Assembly (NCBI GenBank): GCA_023415145.1
Contig: JAEZLW010000201.1
Location: forward strand, 1-31,663
Source of the DNA: Bacillota bacterium
GTDB taxonomy: Bacteria; Bacillota; Clostridia; Christensenellales; Aristaeellaceae
Direction: 5' to 3'
DNA length: 31,663 bases
Notes under the pieces: generated by a model
Database searches by the model: none
The model's input: only the letters and a program-made list of their open reading frames with translations
Told to the model about the DNA's origin: nothing
In this document: positions 13,826 through 21,700 of the stretch, in pieces
Layout: each line of letters opens with the position of its first letter
Numbering within the stretch: position 1 is the stretch's first letter
Made by a program: the position numbers and the translations under genes

Positions 13826-15490
13826 ATGCGCCTGACACTGATCGGCATCGCCAGCAAATACATCCACCAAAGCCTGGCCCCCTGGTGTTTGAAGGCGGGC
13901 CTTGACCAGTACGGCGTCAATATGCCCTGCCGCATCCTGGAGCTGAATATCAACCAGCCCTTTCATCAGGCACTTAAAGAGTTGATGGAAACAAAACCCC
14001 AGTTGGCAGGGTTTTCCTGTTATATATGGAATATACAAATGGTGCGATCCCTGGCTGCATGCCTGAAGACTCTTTCCCCGGATACCGTGATCGTACTGGG
14101 CGGACCGGAGGCCGGAAGCCGCCCGGACAGCATTTTGAAAGATATCCCGCAGGCGGATTACGTGATCACGGGGCCGGGGGAATGCGCCTTTGCCCAGCTT
14201 TGCATGCACCTGGATGCGGGCCAGGATGTAAGCGGCATCCCCGGCCTTGCCTACCGCCGGGAAGGCAGCATTTGCTCAAACCTGCCCGCTTCCTTGCCGC
14301 TTTTGCCGCCTTCTCCGCTGACAGAGGAATGCCTCCAAAACCTGAAAGGCCGCATCGTATACGCGGAAACATCCCGCGGCTGTCCCTTCCATTGCACCTT
14401 CTGCCTGTCGGGACAGGGCGAGGCCGTCACGTTCCTGCCCATGGATCAGGCAAAGCAAATGTTGCTCACCGCAGCCACATCCGGTGCAAAAACGGTGAAA
14501 CTGGTTGACCGCACCTTCAACTGCCACCGGGAAAGAGCCTATGCGCTTTTCCGCTTTCTGATAGAGGCGTATCAGCAAGGGACCTTTCAGGACGTTTGCT
14601 TCCATTTTGAAGTGGCGGCGGACCTGTTTGACAAGGAAACACTGCTGCTTCTCAAAAGCGCTCCGCCGGGACTCTTTCAAATGGAGGCCGGGCTGCAAAG
14701 CTTTCATCAGGAAACACTCGCCGCCTGCCTAAGAAAAACCGATCTTGACAGGGTGTGTGAAAACATTGCCTTCCTGTTGTCTTCGCAGAATATACACCTG
14801 CATCTGGATTTGATCGCCGGGCTTCCTTATGAGGATTTTCATACCTTCGGTGAATCGGTGAACAGTGCCTATGCATTGAAGCCTCATATGCTGCAACTGG
14901 GCTTTTTGAAGCTTTTGCACGGAAGCCGCCTGAGGGAACAGCGGGAGGAATTCGGCATCATTCATGCCCCGGACCCACCCTATGAGGTTTTGCAAACCAG
15001 ATGGCTTTCCTTTGAGGATATCTGCCGGCTGAAAAAATGCGAGGATGCGGTGGACAAGCTGTACAACAGCGGAAAGTTCCGCCGTACGCTGGACTTGATC
15101 CTTGGCGTAAGCAGCCTTACACCCTTTGAACTGTTCATGAAGATGGGCGAGGCTTTTGCAGCCCATGCAGGCGGGCTGTCGCTTAATCAAACCACGGAGC
15201 TTGCATTCTCCTTGATGGCAGCGCTCCCCAACGTATCCCATAGTGCCTTACGGGATGCCATGGCCCTTGACCGGCTGTTAACCGACAGTGCGGGACGGCT
15301 TCCTAACTGCCTTCACATCCCCGACCAAAGGCTCAGCCATGCCGTAAACGCGCTTCGCAGGGAGCATGCGCCCGGAACAAAGCTGGGCGCCGTTATCGTG
15401 TATGACGGCGGCGAAAGGCTGATATGGACTGACTATACACGCCGTCATCCGGTAACGGGGGAATATGACGCAGCCATGCGTGCTTTATGA
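13826..15490 (+). CDS. B12-binding radical SAM protein, DUF4080 type
   Basis: 554 residues. Residues 1-130 form a Rossmann-like cobalamin-binding domain: LIGIASKYIHQSLAPWCL at the start, then GFSCYIWN (62-69), VIVLGGPEAGSRP (88-100) and DYVITGPGECAFAQL. The base-off histidine motif DxHxxG is absent, as in many of these proteins. The radical SAM domain starts near 175, with the cluster cysteines C186, C190 and C193 in RGCPFHCTFC. The C-terminal part (about 370-530) matches my memory of DUF4080. Such enzymes methylate or rearrange unreactive carbons, but the substrate is unknown. An in-frame stop lies shortly upstream, so 13826 is the first usable ATG; AAAGGAG is 13-15 bases away. Its stop overlaps that of the convergent VanZ-like gene. 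Confidence 0.88.
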   Translation: MRLTLIGIASKYIHQSLAPWCLKAGLDQYGVNMPCRILELNINQPFHQALKELMETKPQLAGFSCYIWNIQMVRSLAACLKTLSPDTVIVLGGPEAGSRPDSILKDIPQADYVITGPGECAFAQLCMHLDAGQDVSGIPGLAYRREGSICSNLPASLPLLPPSPLTEECLQNLKGRIVYAETSRGCPFHCTFCLSGQGEAVTFLPMDQAKQMLLTAATSGAKTVKLVDRTFNCHRERAYALFRFLIEAYQQGTFQDVCFHFEVAADLFDKETLLLLKSAPPGLFQMEAGLQSFHQETLAACLRKTDLDRVCENIAFLLSSQNIHLHLDLIAGLPYEDFHTFGESVNSAYALKPHMLQLGFLKLLHGSRLREQREEFGIIHAPDPPYEVLQTRWLSFEDICRLKKCEDAVDKLYNSGKFRRTLDLILGVSSLTPFELFMKMGEAFAAHAGGLSLNQTTELAFSLMAALPNVSHSALRDAMALDRLLTDSAGRLPNCLHIPDQRLSHAVNALRREHAPGTKLGAVIVYDGGERLIWTDYTRRHPVTGEYDAAMRAL

Positions 15491-15880
15491 CTTATCCTGC
15501 CGCTTGGCGCTTCTTTTGCGGATGGCTTTTGCGATATAGTGAAGCAGCGTATAGCCGGCACCGAACGCCAGCACGCCCCACATGCCCATGGCAATGTCCG
15601 ACAGTTCCATGTTGCCTGTACGGGTTACGGCCTGGCCGATTTCAATGGCAAAAGCCAGCGCTCCCATAACGGTCAGGGTATACACCCAGGCGATGGCATT
15701 GGGACTTAGCTTTTGAAACAGCCAGCGTACCACAAGAAAGAGCAAAAGGCCCATGATGCCCATCACCAGAAAATGAAGCTGCTTGTCATCCAAATACAGC
15801 TCAAAGCTGTCATTCAAATGAAGCAAAAAATCGTGAATCTTTGCCACCATATCTACGGCAAAATACAAAAAGTCCCTCAT
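15485..15880 (-). CDS. VanZ-like small membrane protein
   Basis: 131 residues with three or four membrane helices (about 36-53, 63-82, 96-118). The VanZ-like pattern is present: DDKQLHF (31-37) before the first helix, EIGQAVTRTGN (80-90), then SDIAMGMWG (94-102), equivalent to the family's K..H, E..Q and D..N/G positions. VanZ proteins lower teicoplanin sensitivity in enterococci, but most chromosomal copies have no known role. The longer ORF starts at 15916; AAAGGG lies six bases before the ATG at 15880 and the family starts there. The 3' end overlaps the last six bases of the convergent radical SAM gene. The opposite-strand gene starts 84 bases away, so two divergent promoters must fit in that interval. 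Confidence 0.72.
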   Translation of the reverse strand: MRDFLYFAVDMVAKIHDFLLHLNDSFELYLDDKQLHFLVMGIMGLLLFLVVRWLFQKLSPNAIAWVYTLTVMGALAFAIEIGQAVTRTGNMELSDIAMGMWGVLAFGAGYTLLHYIAKAIRKRSAKRQDKS

Positions 15881-15963
15881 TGCGTTCCCTTTCTTCGGAC
15901 AGCCGTTTCCATCCATACAACGGGGAACCGGCGGAAAACCCTGCCAGACTTGGGAGGAGTGCC

Positions 15964-17184
15964 ATGCTCAGAGCAACTTCGCTTTATCATACCCTCATGA
16001 AACGGCGCGGAGCGATTTTGGGATTTGTGGCTCTTGTGCTTTTGTGGAGGCTTTGCCTGATGGCATTGTCCTTGCATCCCTTGTCCCACGATCCCCAGGA
16101 TTCTTATACCCTGCAGGCAATGGCCTGGCGGATGGGACAGATGCATATCACGCCAAGCGTACTCAGTCAGGATCTGGAGCTGGCTGTATTTGGGAGCAAA
16201 CTGTATGTGAGCTTTCCTCCGGTTCCTACGATTCCCTTATGGTTTTTGACTTTTTTTTGTGATTATGCCACGCCCAACCGCATAGTCAACCTTGCTTACT
16301 TCCTTTCAAGCTACCTGGTTGGCTACTCCCTTTGCCGCCGCTTAAGCAAGGCGGACGTTCCCGCCGCACTTTGGGCCGCCTTTCTGGTGGCGGGCTGTAA
16401 CCTTTTGAACCTTTGCTGGTTTGGCGGCGTATGGTACCAGGCCCAAGCGCTTTCCTTTCTGCTGACGCTGTGCGCCTTCCGCCTGCTTTTGTGTAAAACA
16501 TCAGCAGCGCTTTGTGCGGGGCTTTGCTGCCTTTCCCTAGCAGTAGGCTGCCGTCCTTTTCAGGCGGTATACTTTTTGCCGGGATTATGGATGGCCTACC
16601 GGAACATTCATCGGCGGGAAAAGGCTGCGCCGTCGAAAGCGCTTTTGCGCTTGATGCCCCTATGCATCGCACCCCTTGCCATCGCGTTGGGGTATGGCCT
16701 GTACAACCTTGCCAGGTTTCATTCCTTCTTTGAGTTTGGCCACACCTATCTGCCGGAATTTCAGCAGAACGGCCCCCAGTTTTCCTTGGATTATCTCCCG
16801 CAAAACCTGGAAAACATATTCCGACTGCCATGGATTGCGGAGGAGAAGCTATACTTCCCCTACTTCAACGGATTCGCTTTCTATCTATCAAATCCCCTGT
16901 TCCTGATAGCGTTTGGTGCAGCCATCCACGGTCTTGTCAAAAAGCGTGTCAGCGTGCTGGACACCCTTCTGTTCCTATGCCTTGTTTTGCACTTTGTTCT
17001 TCTGCTCCTGCACCGTACCTTCGGAGGCTGGCAGTTTGGCGCCAGGTATCTGATCGACCTGTGCCCGGTGCTCTTTTATCTTGCGCTGCGCCACCCCAAC
17101 CGGTCCAGGCTTGCGGTAGGTGCTGTCATGGTTTGGGGTGTGCTGTTCAACCTGTACGGCGGACTGCTTTTCCATCTGACATAA
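15964..17184 (+). CDS. GT-C-like polytopic membrane protein (possible glycosyltransferase)
   Basis: 406 residues with about nine to eleven membrane helices. The first extracytoplasmic loop carries an aspartate in HPLSHDPQDSYTLQAMAWRM (D43), followed by GSKLYVSFPPVPTIPLWF (78-95). An acidic residue after helix one and a YxSFPP segment are typical of lipid-linked-sugar glycosyltransferases of the GT-C/PMT class. A second long loop (about 235-290, with TYLPEFQQNGPQFSLDYLPQ) fits the same picture. Substrate and acceptor are unknown. The ORF can be extended upstream to 15841, but GGAGG lies six bases before the ATG at 15964, and the upstream part overlaps the VanZ-like gene on the other strand. 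Not obviously linked to the neighbours; a monocistronic gene before rubredoxin. Confidence 0.7.
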   Translation: MLRATSLYHTLMKRRGAILGFVALVLLWRLCLMALSLHPLSHDPQDSYTLQAMAWRMGQMHITPSVLSQDLELAVFGSKLYVSFPPVPTIPLWFLTFFCDYATPNRIVNLAYFLSSYLVGYSLCRRLSKADVPAALWAAFLVAGCNLLNLCWFGGVWYQAQALSFLLTLCAFRLLLCKTSAALCAGLCCLSLAVGCRPFQAVYFLPGLWMAYRNIHRREKAAPSKALLRLMPLCIAPLAIALGYGLYNLARFHSFFEFGHTYLPEFQQNGPQFSLDYLPQNLENIFRLPWIAEEKLYFPYFNGFAFYLSNPLFLIAFGAAIHGLVKKRVSVLDTLLFLCLVLHFVLLLLHRTFGGWQFGARYLIDLCPVLFYLALRHPNRSRLAVGAVMVWGVLFNLYGGLLFHLT

Positions 17185-17201
17185 TCCATGCAAATTTTCC
17201 G

Positions 17202-17230
17202 TTTCATTTCTTGTACAACCATGGTATAAT
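17202..17230 (+). promoter_or_regulatory. Extended -10 promoter of the rubredoxin gene
   Basis: TGG directly before a perfect TATAAT (17225-17230) and a weak TTTCAT (17202-17207) at 17-bp spacing. It lies 52 bases before the rubredoxin start. Confidence 0.6.
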
Positions 17231-17282
17231 CAGGAAGAAGAGGGGGATGACCTCTCCAACCAAAAAACGGAGGTACATGCAC

Positions 17283-17441
17283 ATGGATATTTATGTCTGC
17301 ACCGTTTGCGGCTACGTCTACGATCCCGCCGTGGGCGATCCCGACAATGGCCTTGAGCCTGGCGTCCCCTTTGAAGACCTGCCCGAAACCTTTGAATGCC
17401 CCGTATGCGGCGTGGGCAAGGACATGTTCGAGAAGCAGTGA
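17283..17441 (+). CDS. Rubredoxin
   Basis: 52 residues, the standard length. Four cysteines bind one iron: C6 and C9 in YVCTVCGYVYDP, C39 and C42 in FECPVCGVGKDMF. Rubredoxins carry single electrons in the cytoplasm of anaerobes, commonly to superoxide reductase, rubrerythrin or flavodiiron proteins that detoxify oxygen. Two ATGs are in frame; the one at 17283 lies nine bases after GGAGG, while 17277 is only three bases away, so 17283 is chosen. It has its own promoter and terminator, so it is probably a single-gene transcript. No partner oxidase or reductase is adjacent. Confidence 0.96.
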   Translation: MDIYVCTVCGYVYDPAVGDPDNGLEPGVPFEDLPETFECPVCGVGKDMFEKQ

Positions 17442-17464
17442 CCTTCAGCCGAATATTGCATTTA

Positions 17465-17508
17465 AAAGCCCGGGAGGCACTTTCCTATGGAAAATGCCTC
17501 CCGGGTTT
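17465..17508 (+). terminator. Rho-independent terminator of rubredoxin
   Basis: CCCGGGAGGCA (17469-17479) pairs with TGCCTCCCGGG (17495-17505), 11 bp extended by G-U and A-T pairs, with an inner TTTCC-TAT-GGAAA stem. It starts about 25 bases after the rubredoxin stop. The T-run is short (TTT). Confidence 0.75.
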
Positions 17509-17570
17509 CAGCTTGTAGACAAAAGATGGATAAGTTTCCGGGATACAATGAAGGGGAGGAACTCCTTTGT

Positions 17571-18287
17571 TCAGGCTGTCAAAAAACCTCTGGGAGGTGT
17601 CGGAGGGGCGCAGCCCTCCGACTGTAATCCGAAGCCAGCGACAGGCGCGGTGGCTTCGGAAGCCTTGCGAAGCAAGGTTTCCCTACAGAATTTCCTGCCC
17701 GCAAAACCGAAGATTTTGCAAGGAAATTCTGCAAAAAGTCGTGAAAAGCGCGTTGGCGATTTTCTCGAATTATCCGCAAACCGCCAGGGGATTTCCTTCC
17801 AGGGGGAAGCGGCATAATCGATGCCCACCCTTGGCAGCGTTTTGACCGCCGGGCGGAAGCCGTCGTCCTCCAGCCACATTTCCTCTCCATGGATAAGGTC
17901 CAGCCCGTTTTGCTCTTTGGTGATGGAAAAGGCCTTCGTCCACTTGGCCGGACCATCAAGCGGCGGGTGCAAGGCGCGAACCAATGCGGCCTGAGGCACA
18001 TCGCGTTCCCCCGTTACCACATTGAACAGCCAGTGCAGCCCGTAGATCAGGTATACATAGCTGATACCGCCCGCCTCGTAAAGCTTCGCGCTTCTGTTTG
18101 TTTTACCGTGTCGGGCATGGCAGGCCATGTCCTCCTCACCCCGGTAGGCCTCCGCCTCCAGGATGCGACCCCTGAGTACCGTTCCGTCACTTTGTCGCCT
18201 GCAAATCAGCTTGCCCACCAATTGGGGCGCCACCGCAAGCACATCCTGGCGGTAGAAATCTTTCCCCAAACGCCGTGTGTCCATCAT
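17571..18287 (-). CDS. DNA-3-methyladenine glycosylase (AAG/MPG family) with repeat-derived C-terminus
   Basis: 238 residues. The enzyme removes alkylated purines from DNA as the first step of base excision repair. The family region is residues 1-170: FYRQDVLAVAPQLVGKLI near the start, ILEAEAYRGEEDMACHA containing the catalytic glutamate, YVYLIYGLHWLFNVVTGE, DVPQAALVRAL, GPAKWTKAFSI, then PRVGIDYA and PWRF (167-170). In known members, PWRF is followed by about ten residues ending in a conserved Asn-x-(Tyr/Phe)-Val-Ser and a stop. Here 68 unrelated residues follow, encoded mainly by repeat C. A longer frame to 18620 is ignored: the ATGs at 18287/18284 begin the family sequence and overlap the DUF1667 stop (ATGATG). 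Last gene of the redox operon; probably functional, but the altered end makes this uncertain. Confidence 0.82.
   Translation of the reverse strand: MMDTRRLGKDFYRQDVLAVAPQLVGKLICRRQSDGTVLRGRILEAEAYRGEEDMACHARHGKTNRSAKLYEAGGISYVYLIYGLHWLFNVVTGERDVPQAALVRALHPPLDGPAKWTKAFSITKEQNGLDLIHGEEMWLEDDGFRPAVKTLPRVGIDYAASPWKEIPWRFADNSRKSPTRFSRLFAEFPCKIFGFAGRKFCRETLLRKASEATAPVAGFGLQSEGCAPPTPPRGFLTA
17581..17745 (-). repeat. Structured repeat C, overlapping the 3' end of the DNA glycosylase gene
   Basis: Five hairpins are visible. CAGAATTTCC/GGAAATTCTG (17686-17731) has an inner GCAAAA/TTTTGC stem. CCTTGC-GAA-GCAAGG is at 17663-17677. CCGAAGCCA/TGGCTTCGG is at 17629-17659. GTCGGAGGG/CCCTCCGAC is at 17599-17622. 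ACCTC-TGG-GAGGT (17586-17598) is followed on the minus strand by six T residues and can act as a weak terminator there. The order (A/T-rich hairpin, a CTTGC-GCAAG hairpin, then a G-rich hairpin) recalls repeats A and B, although the sequence is different. Confidence 0.7.
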
Positions 18288-18637
18288 TCCACCGTCTTGG
18301 TGGCGATCACCGGAACGCCGCTTGCGCACACATTTTCCAGCACAATCTGCCCCATACGGATGGGCGGATGAAGGTTCAGCGCATGAATTTCCCGCATGCA
18401 AGCCACGATATCCTTTTTCGGAATGGGCGTCTTTGTCTTCACGCTCAAGGGCATGCGGCGGCCATGAACCTGCACCACTGCCGTTACCATACGCTCTGGC
18501 GCAATGCTCTCCTGTTTTCCGTATACCTCGCCCCGCTTGCAGGCGTTGCCTGTGATGGATACCACCTGTCCATCCTCTACGGTTACTTCCATCCGGCAGC
18601 CCACGGGACAACTGATGCACGTAATCAACTGTTTCAT
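18284..18637 (-). CDS. DUF1667 cysteine-rich protein
   Basis: 117 residues. Four cysteines near the N-terminus (C7, C10, C14 in CISCPVGC, and C33 in NACKRG) form a likely metal or iron-sulfur site. The family DUF1667 is usually found next to glycerol-3-phosphate dehydrogenase-like genes, exactly as here, and is regarded as an accessory or electron-transfer subunit (established association, mechanism unknown). It lies 17 bases downstream of the second oxidoreductase, and its TGA overlaps the start of the DNA glycosylase gene. No signal peptide or membrane helix, so it is cytoplasmic. Confidence 0.9.
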   Translation of the reverse strand: MKQLITCISCPVGCRMEVTVEDGQVVSITGNACKRGEVYGKQESIAPERMVTAVVQVHGRRMPLSVKTKTPIPKKDIVACMREIHALNLHPPIRMGQIVLENVCASGVPVIATKTVE

Positions 18638-18654
18638 AAACTTTCCCCCGTTTT

Positions 18655-19941
18655 TTACGGCACGATCTCTACCGTAATATCTGTATGCGGCAGCGTTTGA
18701 ATCACCTTGGGCGAAAGGGTGACAACAGCCATTTCGCCAGGTGTCAGGATGCGGCTTTTTTTGCGAAGCACTTCCTGCCCGCCCGAGCGCACAACGATTG
18801 TTGCATTCTCAAACACTTTGGCGGGCCGGAACATGATATCCACAGGCAATGATTCTTCCCCATCGGCAGGCAGATGCAGCTTTTGGGGAACAGCTCCCCG
18901 AACGCCCGGGCCGTCCAGCACGTTAACCGCATTGCCAGAGGGCTTCTTCCCCATAACAAAGGCGGCCGCCGCCTTTCCGGCCCGCAGGCTTTCGGCGCTG
19001 ACATGGTCCACCAGGTCATGCACGTGCAGTACGTTCCCGCAGGCGAAAATGCCCGGAACGCTGGTTTGCAGTGTATCATCCACCACCGCGCCGAAGGTCA
19101 CGGGGGATAGCTTCACGTTCGCGCCTTCGCTCAGCTCGTTTTCCGGTATCAGGCCCACCGACAGAAGCAGCGTATCGCAGTCAAAATCCTTCTGAGTGCC
19201 GGGGATGGGGTTGCGGTTCTCGTCCACCTGCGCCACGGTCACGCCGGTCAGCCTGTCCCGGCCGCGTATATCCACCACAGTGTGGCTGAGCATAAGGGGA
19301 ATATCGAAATCCTGCAGACACTGCACGATGTTGCGGTTCAGGCCGCTGGAAAAAGGCATAATCTCCACACAGGCCAATACCTTAGCCCCCTGCAATGTCA
19401 TGCGCCTGGCCATGATGAGACCGATATCCCCAGAGCCCAGGATCAGTACCCGCTTGCCCGGCATATAGCCTTCCAGGTTCACAAACTTTTGCGCGGTGCC
19501 GGCTGAAAAGATGCCCGCGCACCGGGTGCCCGGCGTGGCCAGCGCGCCTCTTGGCCGCTCCCTGCAGCCCATGGCCAGCACAATGGCCCCGGCATGAAAC
19601 AGTTGCATGCCGTGTTCCCGGCTGATGGCGGTGACGGTATGGTCCTCCTCCACTGACAGTACGGTGGTACCGCACTGTACGGGGATATTCATCTCCAGCG
19701 CTTTGTCGATATCCCGCTGGGCGTATTCCGGGCCGGTCAGCTCCTCTTTGAAACGGTGCAGCCCAAACCCGTTGTGAATGCACTGGCGCAGGATACCGCC
19801 GGGCTGATCCTCCCGCTCCAACACCAGCAGATTGCCGATCCCGGCCTCCCGGGCGGCGATGGCTGCTGCCAATCCTGCGGGGCCGGCGCCGATCACAAGC
19901 ACATCCACTTTTGTTATATCAAGGCTCATTTGTTCATTCAT
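18655..19941 (-). CDS. FAD/NAD(P)-dependent oxidoreductase (second subunit of a GlpA-like complex)
   Basis: 428 residues of the pyridine nucleotide-disulfide oxidoreductase fold. The FAD-binding motif is VLVIGAGPAGLAAAIAA (14-30), and a second dinucleotide site is VLILGSGDIGLIMARR (165-180). The AAMGCRERP-type region (VLAMGCRERPRGA, 121-133) and the FACGNVLHVHDLVDHVSAE region, which contacts the flavin, are also visible. No CxxC redox pair typical of thioredoxin reductase is seen. It is proposed to pass electrons between NAD(P)H and the GlpA-like partner (inference). The longer ORF starts at 20001; the ATG at 19941 is chosen because GGAGG lies nine bases upstream and it overlaps the end of the preceding gene, giving coupled translation. 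An ATG at 19929 is an alternative. Confidence 0.9.
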   Translation of the reverse strand: MNEQMSLDITKVDVLVIGAGPAGLAAAIAAREAGIGNLLVLEREDQPGGILRQCIHNGFGLHRFKEELTGPEYAQRDIDKALEMNIPVQCGTTVLSVEEDHTVTAISREHGMQLFHAGAIVLAMGCRERPRGALATPGTRCAGIFSAGTAQKFVNLEGYMPGKRVLILGSGDIGLIMARRMTLQGAKVLACVEIMPFSSGLNRNIVQCLQDFDIPLMLSHTVVDIRGRDRLTGVTVAQVDENRNPIPGTQKDFDCDTLLLSVGLIPENELSEGANVKLSPVTFGAVVDDTLQTSVPGIFACGNVLHVHDLVDHVSAESLRAGKAAAAFVMGKKPSGNAVNVLDGPGVRGAVPQKLHLPADGEESLPVDIMFRPAKVFENATIVVRSGGQEVLRKKSRILTPGEMAVVTLSPKVIQTLPHTDITVEIVP

Positions 19942-21394
19942 GTTGGTCTCCCTCCAGCGCGGCCTCGGCGATGGTGCCCGTAAGCAGGCGGCTTTCCCCA
20001 CCGCACTTGGTAACCTGCGTATACGGTATGCCCAATTCCTCCGAAAGGATCGAAAGCACCCTGGGGCTGCAAAAGCCCCCCTGGCAGCGGCCCATGCCGG
20101 CCCTGGTGCGGCGCTTCACCCCGTCGATGGTGCGCGCCCCTACGGGGCGGCGGATGGCTTCCCGTATTTCCGCCTCGGTGACCTGCTCGCAGCGGCAAAC
20201 CAGGCTGCCGTTTTCTGGATTTGTAAGAACCGCCTGTGCCCGCTCACTTTGGTTCATGGCGTGAAAGGATTTGGGCCTTGGATGGGCGGGCTGATAGGCT
20301 TCGTTCATGGTGAGGCCAAGCGCCGACACCACCTGCCCGCACAGCATTTTCCCGATGGCGGGAGCGGCGGAAAGCCCGGGGCTTTCAATGCCCAGCGCCT
20401 CAAAGGCCATGGGCGCGCCTTCCACCGGGCCAATTACGAAGTCGCCATTCGTTTCATGGGCGCGGATGCCGGAAAAGGTGGTGATGGTGCCCCTTGGCGA
20501 AGCGTTCTTCCAGGTGAGCTTCGCTTTTTCCAGAACGGTTTTCAGCCCCATGGCGGTGGTGGCTGTATCCGCGTCGTTTTCGATGTCCTCGGCGGAGGGG
20601 CCTAGCAGCAGGTTCCCGTGCACCGTGGGGCTGACCAATATGCCCTTGCCCATTTTGGGGGGGCACTGGAACATGGAGCGGGAAAACGGCAGATGCGCCA
20701 TTCTGTCCATGAGGTAATACTCGCCCCGCCGGGGGATGATGGTATACTTTTTGTCGGAGATCATGTTGTGCAGCTTGGCGGAATGGGTTCCGGCGCAATT
20801 GATAACAGCGCGGGCAGTGTACTCTCCCCGGCTTGTCAGAACATGCCATAGTTCGCCTTCCCGAAAGAGGCTTTGCACTTCCGTTTCCATATAAAAGGCC
20901 GCACCGTTTTGCGCTGCGTGATCCGCCAGCGCAAAACTCAGTTCATAAGGGCTGGTCAGCCCGCTGCTTTCAGCCAGAAGCGCACCCGTCACCTCTGGAC
21001 TTACATTGGGTTCAATGGCGAGCACTTCCTGCGTAGACAAAAGCCTGAGTCCGGGCACGCCGTTTTGAATGCCCTGATCGTACAGTTCCTTCAGGGTGTG
21101 CATATCCTCCTGCGTGAACCCAAGTACAAGCGCACCGGGTTGTGTGTAGGGAGCACCAAGCTCTTTGCATAAATCCGGATACATTCTTGCGCCTTCCACA
21201 TTCAAAAGGGCCTTGAGCGTGCCGGGCTTGGCGTCAAACCCCGCGTGAACGATGCCGCTGTTGGCTTTGCTGGCACCTTCCGCCACGTCGGCCATGCGCT
21301 CCAGCACAACGAGTCCGGCCTGGTAGCGTGACAGCTCGCGGGCAACGGCGCATCCCACCACGCCGGCACCGATGATCAAAACATCCAAGTGCAA
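19934..21394 (-). CDS. GlpA-like FAD-dependent dehydrogenase with C-terminal [2Fe-2S] domain (TTG start)
   Basis: 486 residues. The N-terminal FAD motif is VLIIGAGVVGCAVAREL (5-21), followed by a DAO-type fold (VRGTH-like AVINCAGTHSAKLH, RRGEYYLMDR, SGIRAHETNGDFVIG). The C-terminus is a BFD-like [2Fe-2S] domain with cysteines C400 and C402 (VCRCEQ) and C437 and C442 (GRCQGGFC). The arrangement resembles anaerobic glycerol-3-phosphate dehydrogenase subunit A, but the substrate may be another 2-hydroxy acid or polyol phosphate. No ATG in frame begins near the motif; a TTG at 21394, with GGGG eight bases upstream, gives MHLDVLIIGAG and is preferred over the TTG at 21388. First gene of the four-gene operon. 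Confidence 0.88.
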   Translation of the reverse strand: MHLDVLIIGAGVVGCAVARELSRYQAGLVVLERMADVAEGASKANSGIVHAGFDAKPGTLKALLNVEGARMYPDLCKELGAPYTQPGALVLGFTQEDMHTLKELYDQGIQNGVPGLRLLSTQEVLAIEPNVSPEVTGALLAESSGLTSPYELSFALADHAAQNGAAFYMETEVQSLFREGELWHVLTSRGEYTARAVINCAGTHSAKLHNMISDKKYTIIPRRGEYYLMDRMAHLPFSRSMFQCPPKMGKGILVSPTVHGNLLLGPSAEDIENDADTATTAMGLKTVLEKAKLTWKNASPRGTITTFSGIRAHETNGDFVIGPVEGAPMAFEALGIESPGLSAAPAIGKMLCGQVVSALGLTMNEAYQPAHPRPKSFHAMNQSERAQAVLTNPENGSLVCRCEQVTEAEIREAIRRPVGARTIDGVKRRTRAGMGRCQGGFCSPRVLSILSEELGIPYTQVTKCGGESRLLTGTIAEAALEGDQHE

Positions 21395-21428
21395 AAAAAT
21401 CGCCCCAATTCTTCCATATAAATCCTTA

Positions 21429-21464
21429 AATACGCAAAAGCGAGCAATGCGTATTCTTATTGTA
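21429..21464 (-). promoter_or_regulatory. GlpA-like operon promoter with overlapping inverted repeat
   Basis: On the minus strand, TGT-TACAAT (-10 at 21464-21459, extended -10 type). Just downstream, AATACGCA (21429-21436) and TGCGTATT (21448-21455) form a perfect 8-bp inverted repeat with an 11-bp centre that covers the expected transcription start. This is a typical place for a repressor site. No regulator gene is adjacent. The -35 is weak. Confidence 0.5.
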
Positions 21465-21691
21465 ACACAGCCACATGCAGCATACCATGGGTATTTGATA
21501 GGAATCACGCACAAGCGAGCACGAAAAAATGGTCAATTGCGCATGTTTGATGAAAACACCGATCATTTTCAACATTTTATGCAAATCGCACAAAAAAATA
21601 TGGATTTCCAGAACATTGCGGATGCTGGTGCTTTTCACTTATTGTTGAACCGAAAGTACCCACAATCCTATGCATTTCAGAACAATCGGTA

Positions 21692-21700
21692 TGGTATAAT
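21692..21700 (+). promoter_or_regulatory. Extended -10 promoter of the 5'-nucleotidase gene
   Basis: TGGTATAAT (21692-21700) is identical to the rubredoxin -10 region (21-bp contexts differ). No good -35 is visible. It lies 49 bases before the ATG at 21750. Confidence 0.5.

Noticed and set aside
18288..18620. Upstream extension of the DNA glycosylase frame
   Set aside because: It overlaps the DUF1667 gene in another frame and does not resemble the glycosylase family.
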